Position numbers and translations under genes: made by a program. 64,000 nucleotides of DNA from Paenibacillus tyrphae. Its GTDB lineage: Bacteria; Bacillota; Bacilli; Paenibacillales; NBRC-103111. The stretch lies in NCBI RefSeq assembly GCF_027925525.1, contig NZ_BSDJ01000007.1, positions 1 through 64,000 on the forward strand. The letters run 5' to 3'. The notes below the pieces were generated by a model, which saw only the letters and a list, made by a program, of their open reading frames with translations, did not search any database and was not told the origin of the DNA. Positions 8,471 to 18,239 of this stretch are shown piece by piece. How positions within the stretch are numbered: the stretch's first letter is position 1; every line of letters begins with the position of its first letter.

Positions 8471-9163
8471 TTAATCGCAGGAAACGGAACGGACGCCCTC
8501 CAGCCGCATCAGATCTTCGACCGTTTGGCTGACATTGTCGCCTTTGGCAAGCCTCAGCGTAAGGCTGATGTGAATCAAGTCCTCTTCTTCCGAAGGAATC
8601 TCTTCGACGGAAAGCTTCTGGATTAAGCTTCCTTTGTTGGCGAGCAAAGCGGAAACTTTGCCGATCAAACTCGGCGTATCCAGCGCTTTGAGCTGAATGT
8701 GGCGCAGCTTTTTGGCGCGGAGGTATTTTTTCTCCACTAAGTTAAGCACAAACAAACTGATCAAGGCAAACACGCAGCTCAATGCGGCCGCATAATAAAA
8801 GCCTGCTCCCGTCGCAAGGCCGATAGCGGCTACCACCCATAGGGAAGCGGCCGTCGTGAGGCCGGTGATCGACTTGCCTGTATATAGAATGGTCCCCGCG
8901 CCGAGAAATCCGATGCCGCTGATGACTTGGGCCGCCAGACGGGCCGGATCCAACCGCACGTTGTCCAGCTTGGAAAATTCGGAAAATCCGTACATGGATA
9001 AGAGCATAATTAGCGTGGAACCGAGGCACACGAGCATGTGCGTGCGCAGTCCGGCGGCATGGCTGCTCTGCTCCCTCTCGATCCCGATCAAGCCGCCGAA
9101 CAGCAGCGACAATACCAGTCTGAGCGTAATATGAAGCGTATCAATCGTCCATGGATCGTGCAT
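8471..9163 (-). CDS. MgtC/SapB family membrane protein
   Basis: The 230-residue protein has four to five hydrophobic segments with the family signature GGLIGIEREQSSHAAGLRTH near the N terminus and GAGTILY at about residue 85. A cytosolic ACT-like C-terminal domain follows (about residues 150-230). Family members are tied to magnesium limitation and to control of the F-type ATPase in other bacteria. The specific role here is not shown. AAGGAGGCGG precedes the ATG at 9163. It is divergent from the next gene, and only about 20 bases separate its end from the ECF promoter. Confidence 0.85.
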   Translation of the reverse strand: MHDPWTIDTLHITLRLVLSLLFGGLIGIEREQSSHAAGLRTHMLVCLGSTLIMLLSMYGFSEFSKLDNVRLDPARLAAQVISGIGFLGAGTILYTGKSITGLTTAASLWVVAAIGLATGAGFYYAAALSCVFALISLFVLNLVEKKYLRAKKLRHIQLKALDTPSLIGKVSALLANKGSLIQKLSVEEIPSEEEDLIHISLTLRLAKGDNVSQTVEDLMRLEGVRSVSCD

Positions 9164-9345
9164 CAAACAAACCGCCTCCTTGCCAACAAGATATTGATGA
9201 CTATTGTAACACGTCATCCTCTTTTGAAGGAGGCCCGGTAAAAATATTCCGCAGAAAAGTCATTGACTTCAGGACAGTTGCAGGTAGACTAAAGAAGTGA
9301 AACGTTTAAATTAGCATGGGACGAGTACTGGAGGAATGGTGCTTA

Positions 9346-11028
9346 ATGAAAAGGGAAACGAACGAACGGAGACATCTCGTTCTCAAGCTTGCGGCCGAGC
9401 AGGCTCTTGCCCTGCCACTGCTGGAGAGCGGCTATTGGTTCCATAAAGATTTGCGCGACAACTTTTATTTTGCTTCCCATCTGTTTGCCTATGTAGCGGA
9501 AGGTGCTCCCGGCTGGAGCGAGGAGACCCGGAAAGCGGCGGCCGGTCTGTCGGTCCGGATGCTTCGCCAAGTGCTGACGCTGCAGGATCAAAATCAAGAC
9601 AGCCCGATGTACGGGCATTGGCCGCTAAATCTGGGAGCCGATCCGGCCGCGGCGAAGCCGCATGTACTGCCGGTGGAGCTGATGGGATGCCTGCTCATCC
9701 TGTTCCACGAAAGGATGCGGCACGCGCTGCCTCCTGAACTGGACAGCGAGCTTCAAACGGCTCTGCTGCACATTTACAAAAGCTCCGTATACCGCCATCC
9801 GCTGGCGTCGATGCACCATCACGAGGCGAAGCATACCGCATTAAAGCTGCTGCTCGGGCACGTATTCGCCGACGAGGCGCTGCTTCGGGAAGGGACGGCA
9901 TGCGCTCGCCGCCTGCTGAACCATGTACGTACGTTCGGATTCAAGGAGTACGGCTGCCTCCCTTGGCACTGGCATTGGATCCAAGCTTTCACCTGCGTAC
10001 GGGAAATCGTCCGGGATGAACAAGCGCATAAGGTCGCGGAGGAGCTGCTCGACTATTTGTGGAGACTTCGCGCGGAATCGTATTTGCGCGGCGCTTGGGT
10101 CGGGCCGCAGTCCCGGATCTGGCCGCACGATGCGCCGAAGGATACGAATACGCCGCATGACTATATCCAGTTCGGCGATTTCCCGGCGCCGACGGCGTTT
10201 CCGCGTCTGGAGGGAGCGGCGCTCTTCAGCTATGAAGTATCGGAGGCTGTGCGGGAGGCGGCTATGAACCGCCAAGCGCCTTGCGAGCTCAAGCGCAAGA
10301 TCCGGTTTGCCGGAGCCGACGAGACGGTCGAGTCCGAAGCTCATACGTATGCCTATTTGAGGAACGACTATGCCCTCGGGGGCATTTGGGAGCGGCGCGA
10401 CGAATTCGACAACGAACAGCTGCGCTGGGATGTCTCGCTGCCCCTGGATACGGAAACGGCCGCGATTGGCGTAAATCAGCTGTACTTCTTCCACCCCGGG
10501 GCCTATTACACGCCGGGCGACGACCGCCACGCCAGCTCTTACGGACAGGTGCTGCTGGACAAAGATACGGTCATCGCCGCCTGGGACGTGCCGCCGGACG
10601 CCGAGGCCGCCGATACGTTGGTCGGATGCCTGCCAAAAGGCGAATGGCACATCGAAGAACGAAGCGCCTATGGAAAGCTCGGGCAGGTCTTCGTCGCGGT
10701 CCATCTGATGCAGCCGTTGAGCGTGAAGGAACAAAACGACCGCCTGTCCGCAGCATCGCTGCTCTCTAACGGGCGAAACGCAATCGTGGTTGAAGCGATA
10801 GGAGCGGCGGAAGCGGAAGCGTCCAGCGTATTGACGCTGGACGACTGGCGTGCGTTTGCAGGCTCTCCGGACAAGCAGCCTGTCTTCGAAGACGGAGATG
10901 GAGCTTTGTCGGCTGCTTATACGACTCGCCGCGGCCACCGCTTGCAGCTGACCGTTCGCGGGGAAAACGTTGTACAGCGTACGATCGACGGCGCGGCGAT
11001 TGCCTTTGACGACTATACGATTTTTTGA
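9346..11028 (+). CDS. Uncharacterised large protein, possibly helical-toroid plus beta domain
   Basis: I do not recognise this 560-residue protein. Its N-terminal 280 residues are helix-rich with conserved-looking aromatic and histidine clusters (MHHHEAKHTALKLLLG, GCLPWHWHWIQAF). The remainder is beta-rich. This overall plan resembles polysaccharide lyases with an alpha/alpha toroid and a beta-sandwich, but no catalytic motif can be named. There is no signal peptide, so it is probably cytosolic. A GGAGG site lies 11 bases before the ATG at 9346, and a weak promoter (TTGACT 9263, TAGACT 9285) precedes it. Its 3' end overlaps the convergent GNAT gene by 16 bases. Confidence 0.7.
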   Translation: MKRETNERRHLVLKLAAEQALALPLLESGYWFHKDLRDNFYFASHLFAYVAEGAPGWSEETRKAAAGLSVRMLRQVLTLQDQNQDSPMYGHWPLNLGADPAAAKPHVLPVELMGCLLILFHERMRHALPPELDSELQTALLHIYKSSVYRHPLASMHHHEAKHTALKLLLGHVFADEALLREGTACARRLLNHVRTFGFKEYGCLPWHWHWIQAFTCVREIVRDEQAHKVAEELLDYLWRLRAESYLRGAWVGPQSRIWPHDAPKDTNTPHDYIQFGDFPAPTAFPRLEGAALFSYEVSEAVREAAMNRQAPCELKRKIRFAGADETVESEAHTYAYLRNDYALGGIWERRDEFDNEQLRWDVSLPLDTETAAIGVNQLYFFHPGAYYTPGDDRHASSYGQVLLDKDTVIAAWDVPPDAEAADTLVGCLPKGEWHIEERSAYGKLGQVFVAVHLMQPLSVKEQNDRLSAASLLSNGRNAIVVEAIGAAEAEASSVLTLDDWRAFAGSPDKQPVFEDGDGALSAAYTTRRGHRLQLTVRGENVVQRTIDGAAIAFDDYTIF

Positions 11029-11465
11029 AATTGCGTGAGCGTAATGCCGGGCGCGAGCAAATGGACCTGTACCGGCTCGTACCCGTGCTTTTCGTAAAGC
11101 CGTACGGCCGGCGTATTGTTCGTGCCCGTAGCGACTTTGATCAACGTTCCCGGCGGGACATGCTGCTCAATATGCTCCAGCAGCATGCTGGCAATCCCGT
11201 GACGGAACCAGTCGGGGTGTACCATCATCCGGCAAACGGTCATTTCCTTGGGCGATTGCTTGCAGGCTGCCGCGCCGACAAGCCGCTCATCCGAATAGAA
11301 GCCGAAAAACGCTTCTCCCGATTCCTGGAGCGTAAGCGGCGAATCGAGCAGCGGCGGAATCTCTTCGAAGCCGACAAGCTCCGCTTCAATACGGTATGCG
11401 ACCTGCTGAAGCGACAACAGCTCCAGCACGGCGTTCTGATCGTTTAAATCAATCGGTCTGATCAT
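11013..11465 (-). CDS. GNAT family N-acetyltransferase
   Basis: This 150-residue protein has the GNAT fold. The acetyl-CoA pyrophosphate-binding segment VHPDWFRHGIASMLLEHIE corresponds to the Q/RxxGxG/A motif, with H-G-I-A in the core, and a C-terminal ARLYEKHGYE-like segment (VRLYEKHGYEPV) follows. The acceptor substrate is unknown. AAGGAGG lies about 10 bases before the ATG at 11465. It ends inside the end of the convergent upstream gene. Confidence 0.85.
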   Translation of the reverse strand: MIRPIDLNDQNAVLELLSLQQVAYRIEAELVGFEEIPPLLDSPLTLQESGEAFFGFYSDERLVGAAACKQSPKEMTVCRMMVHPDWFRHGIASMLLEHIEQHVPPGTLIKVATGTNNTPAVRLYEKHGYEPVQVHLLAPGITLTQFQKIV

Positions 11466-11550
11466 GAGGATGCAGCCTCCTTCGAGCCTCATTTGACAGC
11501 GGAGGCATTTAGATTGCCCTATATTTTACCAAACGAAACGTTGTCTCACA

Positions 11551-11581
11551 ACAAAAGAGGCTGTCCCTTGGGACAGCCTCT
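11551..11581 (-). terminator. gatCAB terminator
   Basis: AGAGGCTGTCCC pairs perfectly with GGGACAGCCTCT around a two-base loop, and TTTTGTTG follows on the minus strand. It lies just downstream of gatB. Confidence 0.85.
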
Positions 11582-11607
11582 GCCGCTTTTTCCAGCTATG
11601 GAAAGTC

Positions 11608-13056
11608 TTAACGGTTCAGGACCTCGATAATCAATTTGTTCACCAATCCGGGGTTGGCTTTCCCCTTCGTCTCTTTCATTACTTGACCGACCAGGAAGCC
11701 GACGGCTTTCTCTTTGCCCGCTTTGAAGTCTGCCACCGATTGCGGATTGCCCGCAACGATCTGCTCAACGACAGCCAAAATCGCACCTTCGTCGCTGATC
11801 TGCACAAGCCCCTGCTCCTCAACGATCGTCTGCGGGGCTTTGCCCGTTTCCAGCATCGTTTTAAAGACGGTTTTTGCAATTTTGCTGCTGATCGTCCCTT
11901 TCTCCATGAGTCCGATCATTTCGCCTAGACCTTTGCCGGTCACTTTGACATCCTGCAGCTCCAGGTTATTCGCGTTCAAGTAGCCGAGCAGATCGCCCAT
12001 AATCCAGTTGGACACGGCTTTGGCGTCCTTGGTGAAGTTGAGGCTTTCCTCGAAAAAGTCGGCCAGCTTGATCGACGACGTGATGACCTCTGCGTCATAG
12101 CTCGGCAGGCCATATTCGCTGACGTAGCGCTTCTTGCGGGCGTCCGGCAGCTCGGGAATCGATTCGCGAACGCGCGCTTTCCAAGCGTCGTCGATGTGCA
12201 GCGCTACGAGATCCGGGTCCGGAAAATAACGATAATCGTGCGCTTGTTCCTTGCTCCGCATCGTCAGCGTCTTGCCCTGCGCTTCGTCCCAACGGCGCGT
12301 TTCCTGTACGACTTTGCCGCCGCTGTCCAGCACGTCTGCCTGACGCCATTCTTCGTATTCCAGTCCGCGCTGTACGCCACGGAACGAGTTCATGTTCTTC
12401 AGCTCGGCCTTGGTGCCGAATTCCTGTTGTCCGTAAGGACGCAAGCTGATGTTCGCATCGCAGCGCAGCGAGCCTTCTTCCATTTTCACATCGGAAACGT
12501 CGCAATATTGCATGATCGCTTTCAGCTTCTCCAGATACGCCCGCGCTTCCTCAGGGGAGCGGAGGTCCGGCTCGGATACGATCTCGATCAGCGGCGTGCC
12601 GACGCGGTTGAAGTCGACGAGCGAGGCATGGCCTCCTTCCACGTGGGTCAGCTTGCCCGCATCTTCCTCCAAATGCACGCGCGTAATGCCGATGCGCTTC
12701 GTTTCGCCGTTGACCTCGATTTCGATCCAGCCATGCTCGCCGACCGGCTTGTCATACTGCGAAATTTGGTACGCCTTCGGGGAATCGGGGTAAAAATAGT
12801 TTTTGCGGTCGAATTTGCTCTCCGTTGCAATCTGGCAGTTGAGCGCCATCGACGCTTTCATCGCGTACTCCACCGCTTGCTTGTTCAGCACGGGAAGCAC
12901 GCCGGGATGTCCGAGACAGATCGGACACGTATGGGTGTTCGGCGGAGCTCCGAAGGCGGTGGAGCAGCCGCAGAAAATTTTGGAGTTCGTGTGCAGTTCA
13001 ACGTGCACCTCGAGCCCGATGACCGTCTCGTATTTCTTGTCGGTTGCTGCTGTCAC
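11608..13056 (-). CDS. gatB: Asp-tRNA(Asn)/Glu-tRNA(Gln) amidotransferase subunit B
   Basis: GatB binds and phosphorylates the misacylated tRNA and transfers ammonia from GatA to make Gln-tRNA(Gln) or Asn-tRNA(Asn). The 482-residue length fits the family. [20 protein letters not shown] starts the cradle domain, and CPICLGHPG provides the second cysteine group. The GatB/YqeY C-terminal domain ends in [13 protein letters not shown]. The GTG at 13056 follows AAAGGAGC. Longer in-frame starts would run into gatA and are rejected. It is the last gene of gatCAB. Confidence 0.97.
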   Translation of the reverse strand: MTAATDKKYETVIGLEVHVELHTNSKIFCGCSTAFGAPPNTHTCPICLGHPGVLPVLNKQAVEYAMKASMALNCQIATESKFDRKNYFYPDSPKAYQISQYDKPVGEHGWIEIEVNGETKRIGITRVHLEEDAGKLTHVEGGHASLVDFNRVGTPLIEIVSEPDLRSPEEARAYLEKLKAIMQYCDVSDVKMEEGSLRCDANISLRPYGQQEFGTKAELKNMNSFRGVQRGLEYEEWRQADVLDSGGKVVQETRRWDEAQGKTLTMRSKEQAHDYRYFPDPDLVALHIDDAWKARVRESIPELPDARKKRYVSEYGLPSYDAEVITSSIKLADFFEESLNFTKDAKAVSNWIMGDLLGYLNANNLELQDVKVTGKGLGEMIGLMEKGTISSKIAKTVFKTMLETGKAPQTIVEEQGLVQISDEGAILAVVEQIVAGNPQSVADFKAGKEKAVGFLVGQVMKETKGKANPGLVNKLIIEVLNR

Positions 13057-13075
13057 TAAAGGTGGCTCCTTTCTA

Positions 13076-14533
13076 TTACAGCTGCGGACGCTGCTTGTGG
13101 AAGTCGGTTTGCTGCTCGTAAGCGTGAGCGACGCGCAAAATCGTCGATTCGTCCAGCGCCTTGCCGATAATCTGCAATCCGATCGGAAGACCGTCGGTAA
13201 ATCCGCAAGGAACGTTGATGGCCGGAATGCCGGCAAGGCTGACGGGAATCGTCAAAATATCGTTCAAATACATGGTCAGGGGGTCGTCCGACTGCGCGCC
13301 GATCTTAAAGGCCGGCGTCGGAGCCGTCGGTCCGATAACCACATCGTATTTTTCGAACACCTGCTCGAAGTCGCGCTTGATCAACGTACGGACCTTTTGC
13401 GCCTTCAAGTAATAGGCGTCGTAATAACCGGAGCTCAGCGCGTACGTTCCGAGCATAATGCGGCGCTTCACTTCGTCGCCGAATCCCTGACTGCGGGATT
13501 GGACATACATATCAAGCAAATTTTTCGGATTGTCCGCGCGCACGCCGTAACGTACGCCGTCGAAGCGCGCCAGGTTGGAGGACGCTTCGGAGGAAGCGAG
13601 CAAATAATAAGTCGCAACCGCGTATTCCGTATGCGGCAGCGATACTTCTTCGACGATCGCACCCTGACCTTCCAGCACCTTCAAAGCGGTCAGGACGGCA
13701 TCCTTCACTTTCGGGTCGATGCCTTCGCCCAAATATTCCTTCGGGACAGCAATCCGCAGCCCTTGAACGTCGCCCGTCAAGGCGCTAACGTAATCCGGGA
13801 TTTCCGTGTTAAGCGACGTGGAATCGAGCGGATCGTGCCCAGCAATCGCCTGGAGCAAATAAGCGCTGTCTTCGACGTTTTTGGTGAGCGGACCGATCTG
13901 GTCGAGCGAGGACGCGAACGCGACCAAGCCGAAGCGGGAAACAAGCCCGTAAGTCGGCTTAAGGCCGACAATGCCGCAGTATGCCGCAGGTTGGCGAATC
14001 GAACCGCCGGTGTCGGAGCCGAGCGAGAAATACACTTCGCCGGCCGCTACCGCCGCTGCGGAGCCGCCGCTGGAGCCACCCGGAACGTATTCAAGGTTCC
14101 ACGGATTGTGCGTCGGATGGAAGCTGGAGTTTTCGTTGGAGCCGCCCATCGCGAACTCGTCCATATTCAGCTTGCCGATGCTGACCGCATCTGCTTCTTT
14201 AATCTTCCGAACCGCTGTTCCGTCATAAATCGGGTTGTAGTTGCGTAAAAATTGGCTCGCGCACGTCGTCGTGACACCTTCGGTCACCATGTTATCCTTG
14301 ATGCCGATCGGCAGCCCGAACAGCAGCCCGCGCGGTTCGCTGCCGCCTGCCTTGGCGTCCAACTCCTTCGCCTTCGCCCGGGCGTTCTCCTCGTCCAACG
14401 TGAGAAACGCCTTCACTTTGCCGTCGACAGCGGCAATGCGTTTATACGACTCGTCCACCAAATCGGAGACGGTGATTTCCTTCGCATGAAGCTTGTTATG
14501 CAGTTCCTGCAAGCGCAAATTAAACAAAGACAA
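13076..14533 (-). CDS. gatA: Asp-tRNA(Asn)/Glu-tRNA(Gln) amidotransferase subunit A
   Basis: GatA is the glutaminase of the amidotransferase. It is an amidase-signature protein with the Ser-cisSer-Lys catalytic triad, visible as Lys in GLPIGIKDN and serines in [11 protein letters not shown] and GSDTGGSIR. Beginning at the TTG at 14533 gives 485 residues, the length of the Bacillus subtilis protein, and the N terminus [11 protein letters not shown] aligns with it. AGGGAGG lies 9 bases upstream. A TTG at 14539 is the alternative. It lies between gatC and gatB with short gaps. Confidence 0.97.
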   Translation of the reverse strand: MSLFNLRLQELHNKLHAKEITVSDLVDESYKRIAAVDGKVKAFLTLDEENARAKAKELDAKAGGSEPRGLLFGLPIGIKDNMVTEGVTTTCASQFLRNYNPIYDGTAVRKIKEADAVSIGKLNMDEFAMGGSNENSSFHPTHNPWNLEYVPGGSSGGSAAAVAAGEVYFSLGSDTGGSIRQPAAYCGIVGLKPTYGLVSRFGLVAFASSLDQIGPLTKNVEDSAYLLQAIAGHDPLDSTSLNTEIPDYVSALTGDVQGLRIAVPKEYLGEGIDPKVKDAVLTALKVLEGQGAIVEEVSLPHTEYAVATYYLLASSEASSNLARFDGVRYGVRADNPKNLLDMYVQSRSQGFGDEVKRRIMLGTYALSSGYYDAYYLKAQKVRTLIKRDFEQVFEKYDVVIGPTAPTPAFKIGAQSDDPLTMYLNDILTIPVSLAGIPAINVPCGFTDGLPIGLQIIGKALDESTILRVAHAYEQQTDFHKQRPQL

Positions 14534-14575
14534 GCACAAGTCCTCCCTTCAGGTTCGCCTCGGTAGATTCCACTC

Positions 14576-14863
14576 TTATTCCAATACGGCAGGCACTTTG
14601 ATCTGCCCGTCTTCTTCATCCGGGGCGTTAAGCAGCACTTTCTCAATCGGCAGCGACGGTCTGACCTCGTCTTCGCGCATGACATTGACAAGCGGCATCG
14701 CGTGGCTGGTCGGTTCGACATCGTCCGTATTCAATTGCTCCAGCTGCCCGGCATATTTCAATATGGCGTTCAACTGCTCGGTAAACTGTTCTTTCTCGCG
14801 GTCACTCAGCTCCAGTCGGGCGAGAGCGGCCACATGTTCGACATCCTTCACGGTTATGCTCAT
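14576..14863 (-). CDS. gatC: Asp-tRNA(Asn)/Glu-tRNA(Gln) amidotransferase subunit C
   Basis: GatC is a small stabilising subunit that wraps around GatA and holds the complex together. The 95-residue protein shows the typical start VKDVEHVAALARLELSD, a central helix, and the C-terminal motif NAPDEEDGQIKVPAVLE. GAGGTG precedes the ATG. It is the first gene of the gatCAB operon. Confidence 0.96.
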   Translation of the reverse strand: MSITVKDVEHVAALARLELSDREKEQFTEQLNAILKYAGQLEQLNTDDVEPTSHAMPLVNVMREDEVRPSLPIEKVLLNAPDEEDGQIKVPAVLE

Positions 14864-14898
14864 TCCTGCACCTCACTCTACTGACAATCATTCTTATT

Positions 14899-14927
14899 AT
14901 TATAGCGGAGTTAGGGGGTGAACTCAA
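14899..14927 (-). promoter_or_regulatory. gatCAB promoter
   Basis: TTGAGT (14927-14922) and a perfect TATAAT (14904-14899) are separated by 17 bases, about 35 bases before the gatC start codon. Confidence 0.7.
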
Positions 14928-14950
14928 TTGGGAACGGCGTGATTTTGCCC

Positions 14951-15000
14951 AAAAGAAAAAGAACCGGCAGCGACCCTTTCGAGGTCGCGACCCGATTCTT
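14951..15000 (-). terminator. Terminator
   Basis: GGTCGC and GCGACC form the core of a hairpin flanked by further pairing. A T-rich run (CTTTTTCTTTT) follows on the minus strand. It should end transcription of the gene at 15039-15416 before the gatC promoter. Confidence 0.7.
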
Positions 15001-15038
15001 TCGCGTCAACTCTATCACGTTTCTATTAAATGAACGCT

Positions 15039-15416
15039 TCAAATCCAAGCCCTCAGATTGACTTGCTTGATGAAGTCTTCCTTGGACTGCACCTCTTTGT
15101 TCGTTTCCGCTACGACTTCTTCCGTATCGCCATTCATTACACGGCGAAACAGCTCTTCGTTCTTCGTCGCAAGCGCAAAATCGATCAGCGCTTCTCGTTC
15201 CAGCCGATCCACTTCCTGCTGAATGAGCACTTCCTCAAGCTCGACATCGGCGCCCGGTACGAAGTAATGCTTGTTCACTTTCGGAATCCGAACCACGTAA
15301 TCGAACACATTGTCCGCATTACGGTCGTACGCGATAATATATCCATATTCGCCGATCGGCAAATTTTGTTCGAAGCTGTCGCCAATAATTACGATCTTCT
15401 GTCCCAGACGCAGCAT
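15039..15416 (-). CDS. Conserved hypothetical protein, 125 residues
   Basis: I do not recognise a named family. The N-terminal 60 residues are beta-rich (IVIIGDSFEQNLPIGEYGYIIAYDRNADNVFDYVVRIP) and resemble a small SH3-like barrel. The C-terminal half is acidic and helical (VLIQQEVDRLEREALIDFALATKNEELFRRVM). No signal peptide or transmembrane segment is present. GAGGGGG lies upstream of the ATG and a terminator follows the stop, so it appears to be a single-gene unit. Coding character is supported by its ribosome site and codon use. Confidence 0.75.
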   Translation of the reverse strand: MLRLGQKIVIIGDSFEQNLPIGEYGYIIAYDRNADNVFDYVVRIPKVNKHYFVPGADVELEEVLIQQEVDRLEREALIDFALATKNEELFRRVMNGDTEEVVAETNKEVQSKEDFIKQVNLRAWI

Positions 15417-15833
15417 GGACGTTCCCCCTCTTGGTCAACCGGCCCTTGCCTTGGATTCATGCTCTGTTTGCTGTCTTGATTAAAGTTAGATGCATAAATG
15501 TAAGGAATTTGTGTATGACGCAATGAATCTCTCTTGCAACGGTCGCAGAGCGTTTATGATGAATTCTATTAATTTTATCATCTTTTCGAGGGTTAGGCAA
15601 TGCGATAAGCCCCGTCCGTGCGAACGAAAATATCCCGCTTGTCAGTGGCAGAAGGACTACGATGCTGTTCCGGTCAATCTATCAAAGAGACATAGATTAC
15701 TAGGCTAGATTTGGAAGGGATTGGCCTTCAATTTTATCTTTTTTGTGCTAAAGTAATTAAAAGAAAATAGCGTTCCTACTATGGCGTGCGTTTGAAAAAA
15801 AAGAGCAAATAAGCGGAAAGGTGTGGGGTATTC

Positions 15834-16349
15834 ATGACAGACCATTTGAGGTTTCCGATCGGACAGTACGAAGCTCCGGCAAAGCCGGATGCGGAGACGA
15901 TTGCGTCTTGGATCGATGATATTGCCCGGCTGCCGCAGCAGGTGAGAACGGCTGTTCAAGCAGCCAGTGAGACACAGCTTGATACACCGTACCGGCTAGG
16001 AGGATGGACCGTGAGGCAGGTTGTTCATCATATGGCGGACAGCCATATGAACAGCTTCATTCGCTTTAAGCTGGCATTGACGGAGGAAGTGCCCGTGATC
16101 AAGCCGTATCGGGAGGAACGCTGGGCGGAGCTTCCGGATACCCGGCAAGCCCCGGTTGCGTTATCGCTTGCGCTGCTGGACGCCTTGCACGAACGATGGG
16201 TATTGCTGCTGCGCGGACTCTCGGATGAGGAGCTTGCAAGAGAATTTCGTCATCCGGACAACGGCATCATCCGGCTGGATCAAAATATTGGGCTGTACGC
16301 TTGGCACGGCCGGCACCATTTGGCGCACATACGCCTTATAACCGGATGA
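15834..16349 (+). CDS. DinB/YfiT family metal-dependent protein
   Basis: This is a 171-residue four-helix-bundle protein of the DinB/YfiT type. The three metal-binding histidines of the family are visible: one in RQVVHHMADSH (about residue 64) and two in YAWHGRHHLAHI near the C terminus (about residues 158-162). YfiT-like proteins of Bacillales act as bacillithiol S-transferases or related hydrolases. The substrate here is unknown. GGAAAGGTG precedes the ATG. The 416 bases upstream (15417-15833) hold no gene and only weak promoter-like sequence (TAAAGT with an upstream TG near 15750). Confidence 0.82.
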   Translation: MTDHLRFPIGQYEAPAKPDAETIASWIDDIARLPQQVRTAVQAASETQLDTPYRLGGWTVRQVVHHMADSHMNSFIRFKLALTEEVPVIKPYREERWAELPDTRQAPVALSLALLDALHERWVLLLRGLSDEELAREFRHPDNGIIRLDQNIGLYAWHGRHHLAHIRLITG

Positions 16350-17517
16350 GCCCTTCGCGTGATACGGTCAGCTTCTCGAAGCCGGTGTCCGTCACCGCGT
16401 AGCTGTTCTCGATCCCGACAACCCCTCGCCCGGGGAAGGTGAACTTCGGTTCGATCGCAATAACCATCCCCGGCTCCAGCGGATACCGGAAGCCCTTGGC
16501 GAGCACAGGCAGCTCGTCGACCTCCAGACCGATACCGTGTCCTAGAAATTTGACCTGATCGTCGCCGAAGCCCATATAATGGTCGCCGAGCCCGGCTTCC
16601 TGGGCCATGACAAGCGAGTGTAGGTAGAGCTGCTCGCACAACGTACCGGGCTTCAGCATCGATTCGATGCTGCGGATGATCGCTTCGGATACGTCATATG
16701 CCTGCCGCAGGTCGTCCGGCAAATCGCCGATCACGGCTGTCCGGGTCTGATCGATCACATATCCGTCGATGCAGCATCCGATATCGATCAAGATCGGCTC
16801 GTTCCGCTCGATCGGCCGCCGGCTTACGCTCTGCGGGACTGCCGGACCGAGTCCTTGACCGCCCCCAGGGCCGTCAAAATAGGTCGGCTTGGCAACCGCT
16901 TCGCCTGCGCCGATCACCCCCGTAAGTACTTCTTGGTTATATCCGCGCAAACGCATTACTCCGATATGTCCGTGCAGCCGGATATAGTGCTCGACGGCGC
17001 TCATCAGCTCCAATTCGGTCATGCCCGGCTGAAGCCTCGCCAGCGCATTCTCAAGAGCGCCGTCGATGATTTGTGCAGCTTCACGGATACAAGAGATCTC
17101 GTTCGGCGATTTAATCATACGCGTCTCCCGGATCAGCATAGAACCGTCCTTCCACACAACATGCGGAAGCACGCTTTGCAGCCGCTGCCATTGCTGCACG
17201 GGCAGCACGTCGAATTCAGCGGCAAGCATCACAGCTGAGCCGGAGGCAAGCTGCGGAAACGTCTGGGCCAGTTGGGCGCCAAAGGCGCGGAATGAGCCAA
17301 GCGGCTCTACTGCGACTGCGGATTCCTCCTGTGCACGCGCGACGCTGCGGCGAACGTAAAAGCGCGGCTCGCCTTCCGCAGGAACGATCAGATAACCGGT
17401 CTGCATAGAACCGGTCAAATAATACAAGTCCACATTTTGCGTAATCATCATGCCGTCAAGCTGATGGCCCTGCAGCTTCTCCTGCAAGCGTCCGATGCGT
17501 TGTGCGTATTCGTGCAT
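16336..17517 (-). CDS. M24 family Xaa-Pro aminopeptidase-like peptidase
   Basis: The 393-residue protein has an N-terminal creatinase-like domain and a C-terminal pita-bread metallopeptidase domain. The five metal ligands are in place: Asp in LIDIGC and DQTRT, His in FLGHGIGLEVDE, Glu in AIEPKF and Glu in GIENSY. It should cleave an N-terminal residue before proline in peptides in the cytosol, as Xaa-Pro peptidases do. TAGGAGG lies 8 bases before the ATG. It converges on the DinB gene with a 14-base overlap. Confidence 0.88.
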   Translation of the reverse strand: MHEYAQRIGRLQEKLQGHQLDGMMITQNVDLYYLTGSMQTGYLIVPAEGEPRFYVRRSVARAQEESAVAVEPLGSFRAFGAQLAQTFPQLASGSAVMLAAEFDVLPVQQWQRLQSVLPHVVWKDGSMLIRETRMIKSPNEISCIREAAQIIDGALENALARLQPGMTELELMSAVEHYIRLHGHIGVMRLRGYNQEVLTGVIGAGEAVAKPTYFDGPGGGQGLGPAVPQSVSRRPIERNEPILIDIGCCIDGYVIDQTRTAVIGDLPDDLRQAYDVSEAIIRSIESMLKPGTLCEQLYLHSLVMAQEAGLGDHYMGFGDDQVKFLGHGIGLEVDELPVLAKGFRYPLEPGMVIAIEPKFTFPGRGVVGIENSYAVTDTGFEKLTVSREGLIRL

Positions 17518-17580
17518 GTTCAGTACCTCCTATGGCAGATATCCTGTATCTCTACATTACCTGCCGCAACTGGAAAATGC

Positions 17581-17608
17581 AAAGAGGGCCTTGAACGAAA
17601 AAGGCCTC
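17581..17608 (-). terminator. Possible terminator of the Tad operon
   Basis: GAGGCC and GGCCCTC can pair around a T-rich loop just past the last Tad gene, followed by a short TTT. The stem is imperfect and the T run is weak. Confidence 0.4.
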
Positions 17609-17620
17609 AGTCCATGAAAG

Positions 17621-18202
17621 TTAACGGAATCGGACGCTGGCGACGCTGCTGAGCACAGCCGGCTCACTGCGGGAAAGACCGAGCAAAGGCTGGTTCAGTT
17701 CGACGATGGCGACGACGGACGGCCCATAAATCGTCACCTGAATGCTGCGCGTCGTTTGCTTGGCAGTGCCGGTGTGAACGGTAACCGTTCGTTGAAGCAC
17801 ATAAGGATACGCGGGGCTGGTGACAAATTCCAAATGATGCACAACGGGAGCCTCGCGAAGATGGCTGCCCTCTTCCGGCGTCAGATCGCTGTCCAGCTTC
17901 AGGTTCAGCCGAAGGTACCGGTAAAAATCATCCGTCCCCTTCGTGCTGTCCCACACGAGCCGGCCGAGCGCCGCCTCCTCCGGCACGATATCCAACGAGG
18001 CCGCATGCGTGGCACGGTCAAGCAGCGGTTTGGTTTTGTTCATGCCGTACGTCTGCATCATCCAATTGAACGCAATGACCCAAATAAAGGCGGCTGTAAT
18101 CATGCCGAGCAAGCCAAACAGCAGCAAATGCGCGCTCCCCTTTTCATCCTTCAGCAACCCGTACACTCCCGCTCTCAACCGACACTGCCATGCCCGCCGC
18201 AC
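17621..18202 (-). CDS. TadE/pseudopilin-like membrane protein
   Basis: The 193-residue protein starts with a short basic stretch and KDEKGSAHLLLFGLLG, leading into a single transmembrane helix (about residues 23-45). This is the layout of TadE/TadF-type pseudopilins, which are cut after a glycine ahead of a hydrophobic helix. The glutamate usual at position 5 of the mature pilin is not present. The rest is an extracytoplasmic beta-rich domain. GTG at 18202 has AAGGAGGG upstream. It is the last gene of the Tad operon. Confidence 0.65.
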   Translation of the reverse strand: MRRAWQCRLRAGVYGLLKDEKGSAHLLLFGLLGMITAAFIWVIAFNWMMQTYGMNKTKPLLDRATHAASLDIVPEEAALGRLVWDSTKGTDDFYRYLRLNLKLDSDLTPEEGSHLREAPVVHHLEFVTSPAYPYVLQRTVTVHTGTAKQTTRSIQVTIYGPSVVAIVELNQPLLGLSRSEPAVLSSVASVRFR

Positions 18203-18239
18203 ACATATCTCCCTCCTTTTCCAGCAAAATTGCTGCGAG

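Noticed and set aside
11013-11028. Overlap of convergent genes as a sign of misannotation
   Set aside because: Both reading frames are well supported. Short convergent overlaps also occur at 16336-16349.
12803-14248. Long plus-strand open frame over gatB and gatA
   Set aside because: It lies antisense to two conserved housekeeping genes and has no recognisable domain.
15490-15708. 72-codon plus-strand frame in the gap before the DinB gene
   Set aside because: It has no ribosome site, no plausible domain and atypical composition.
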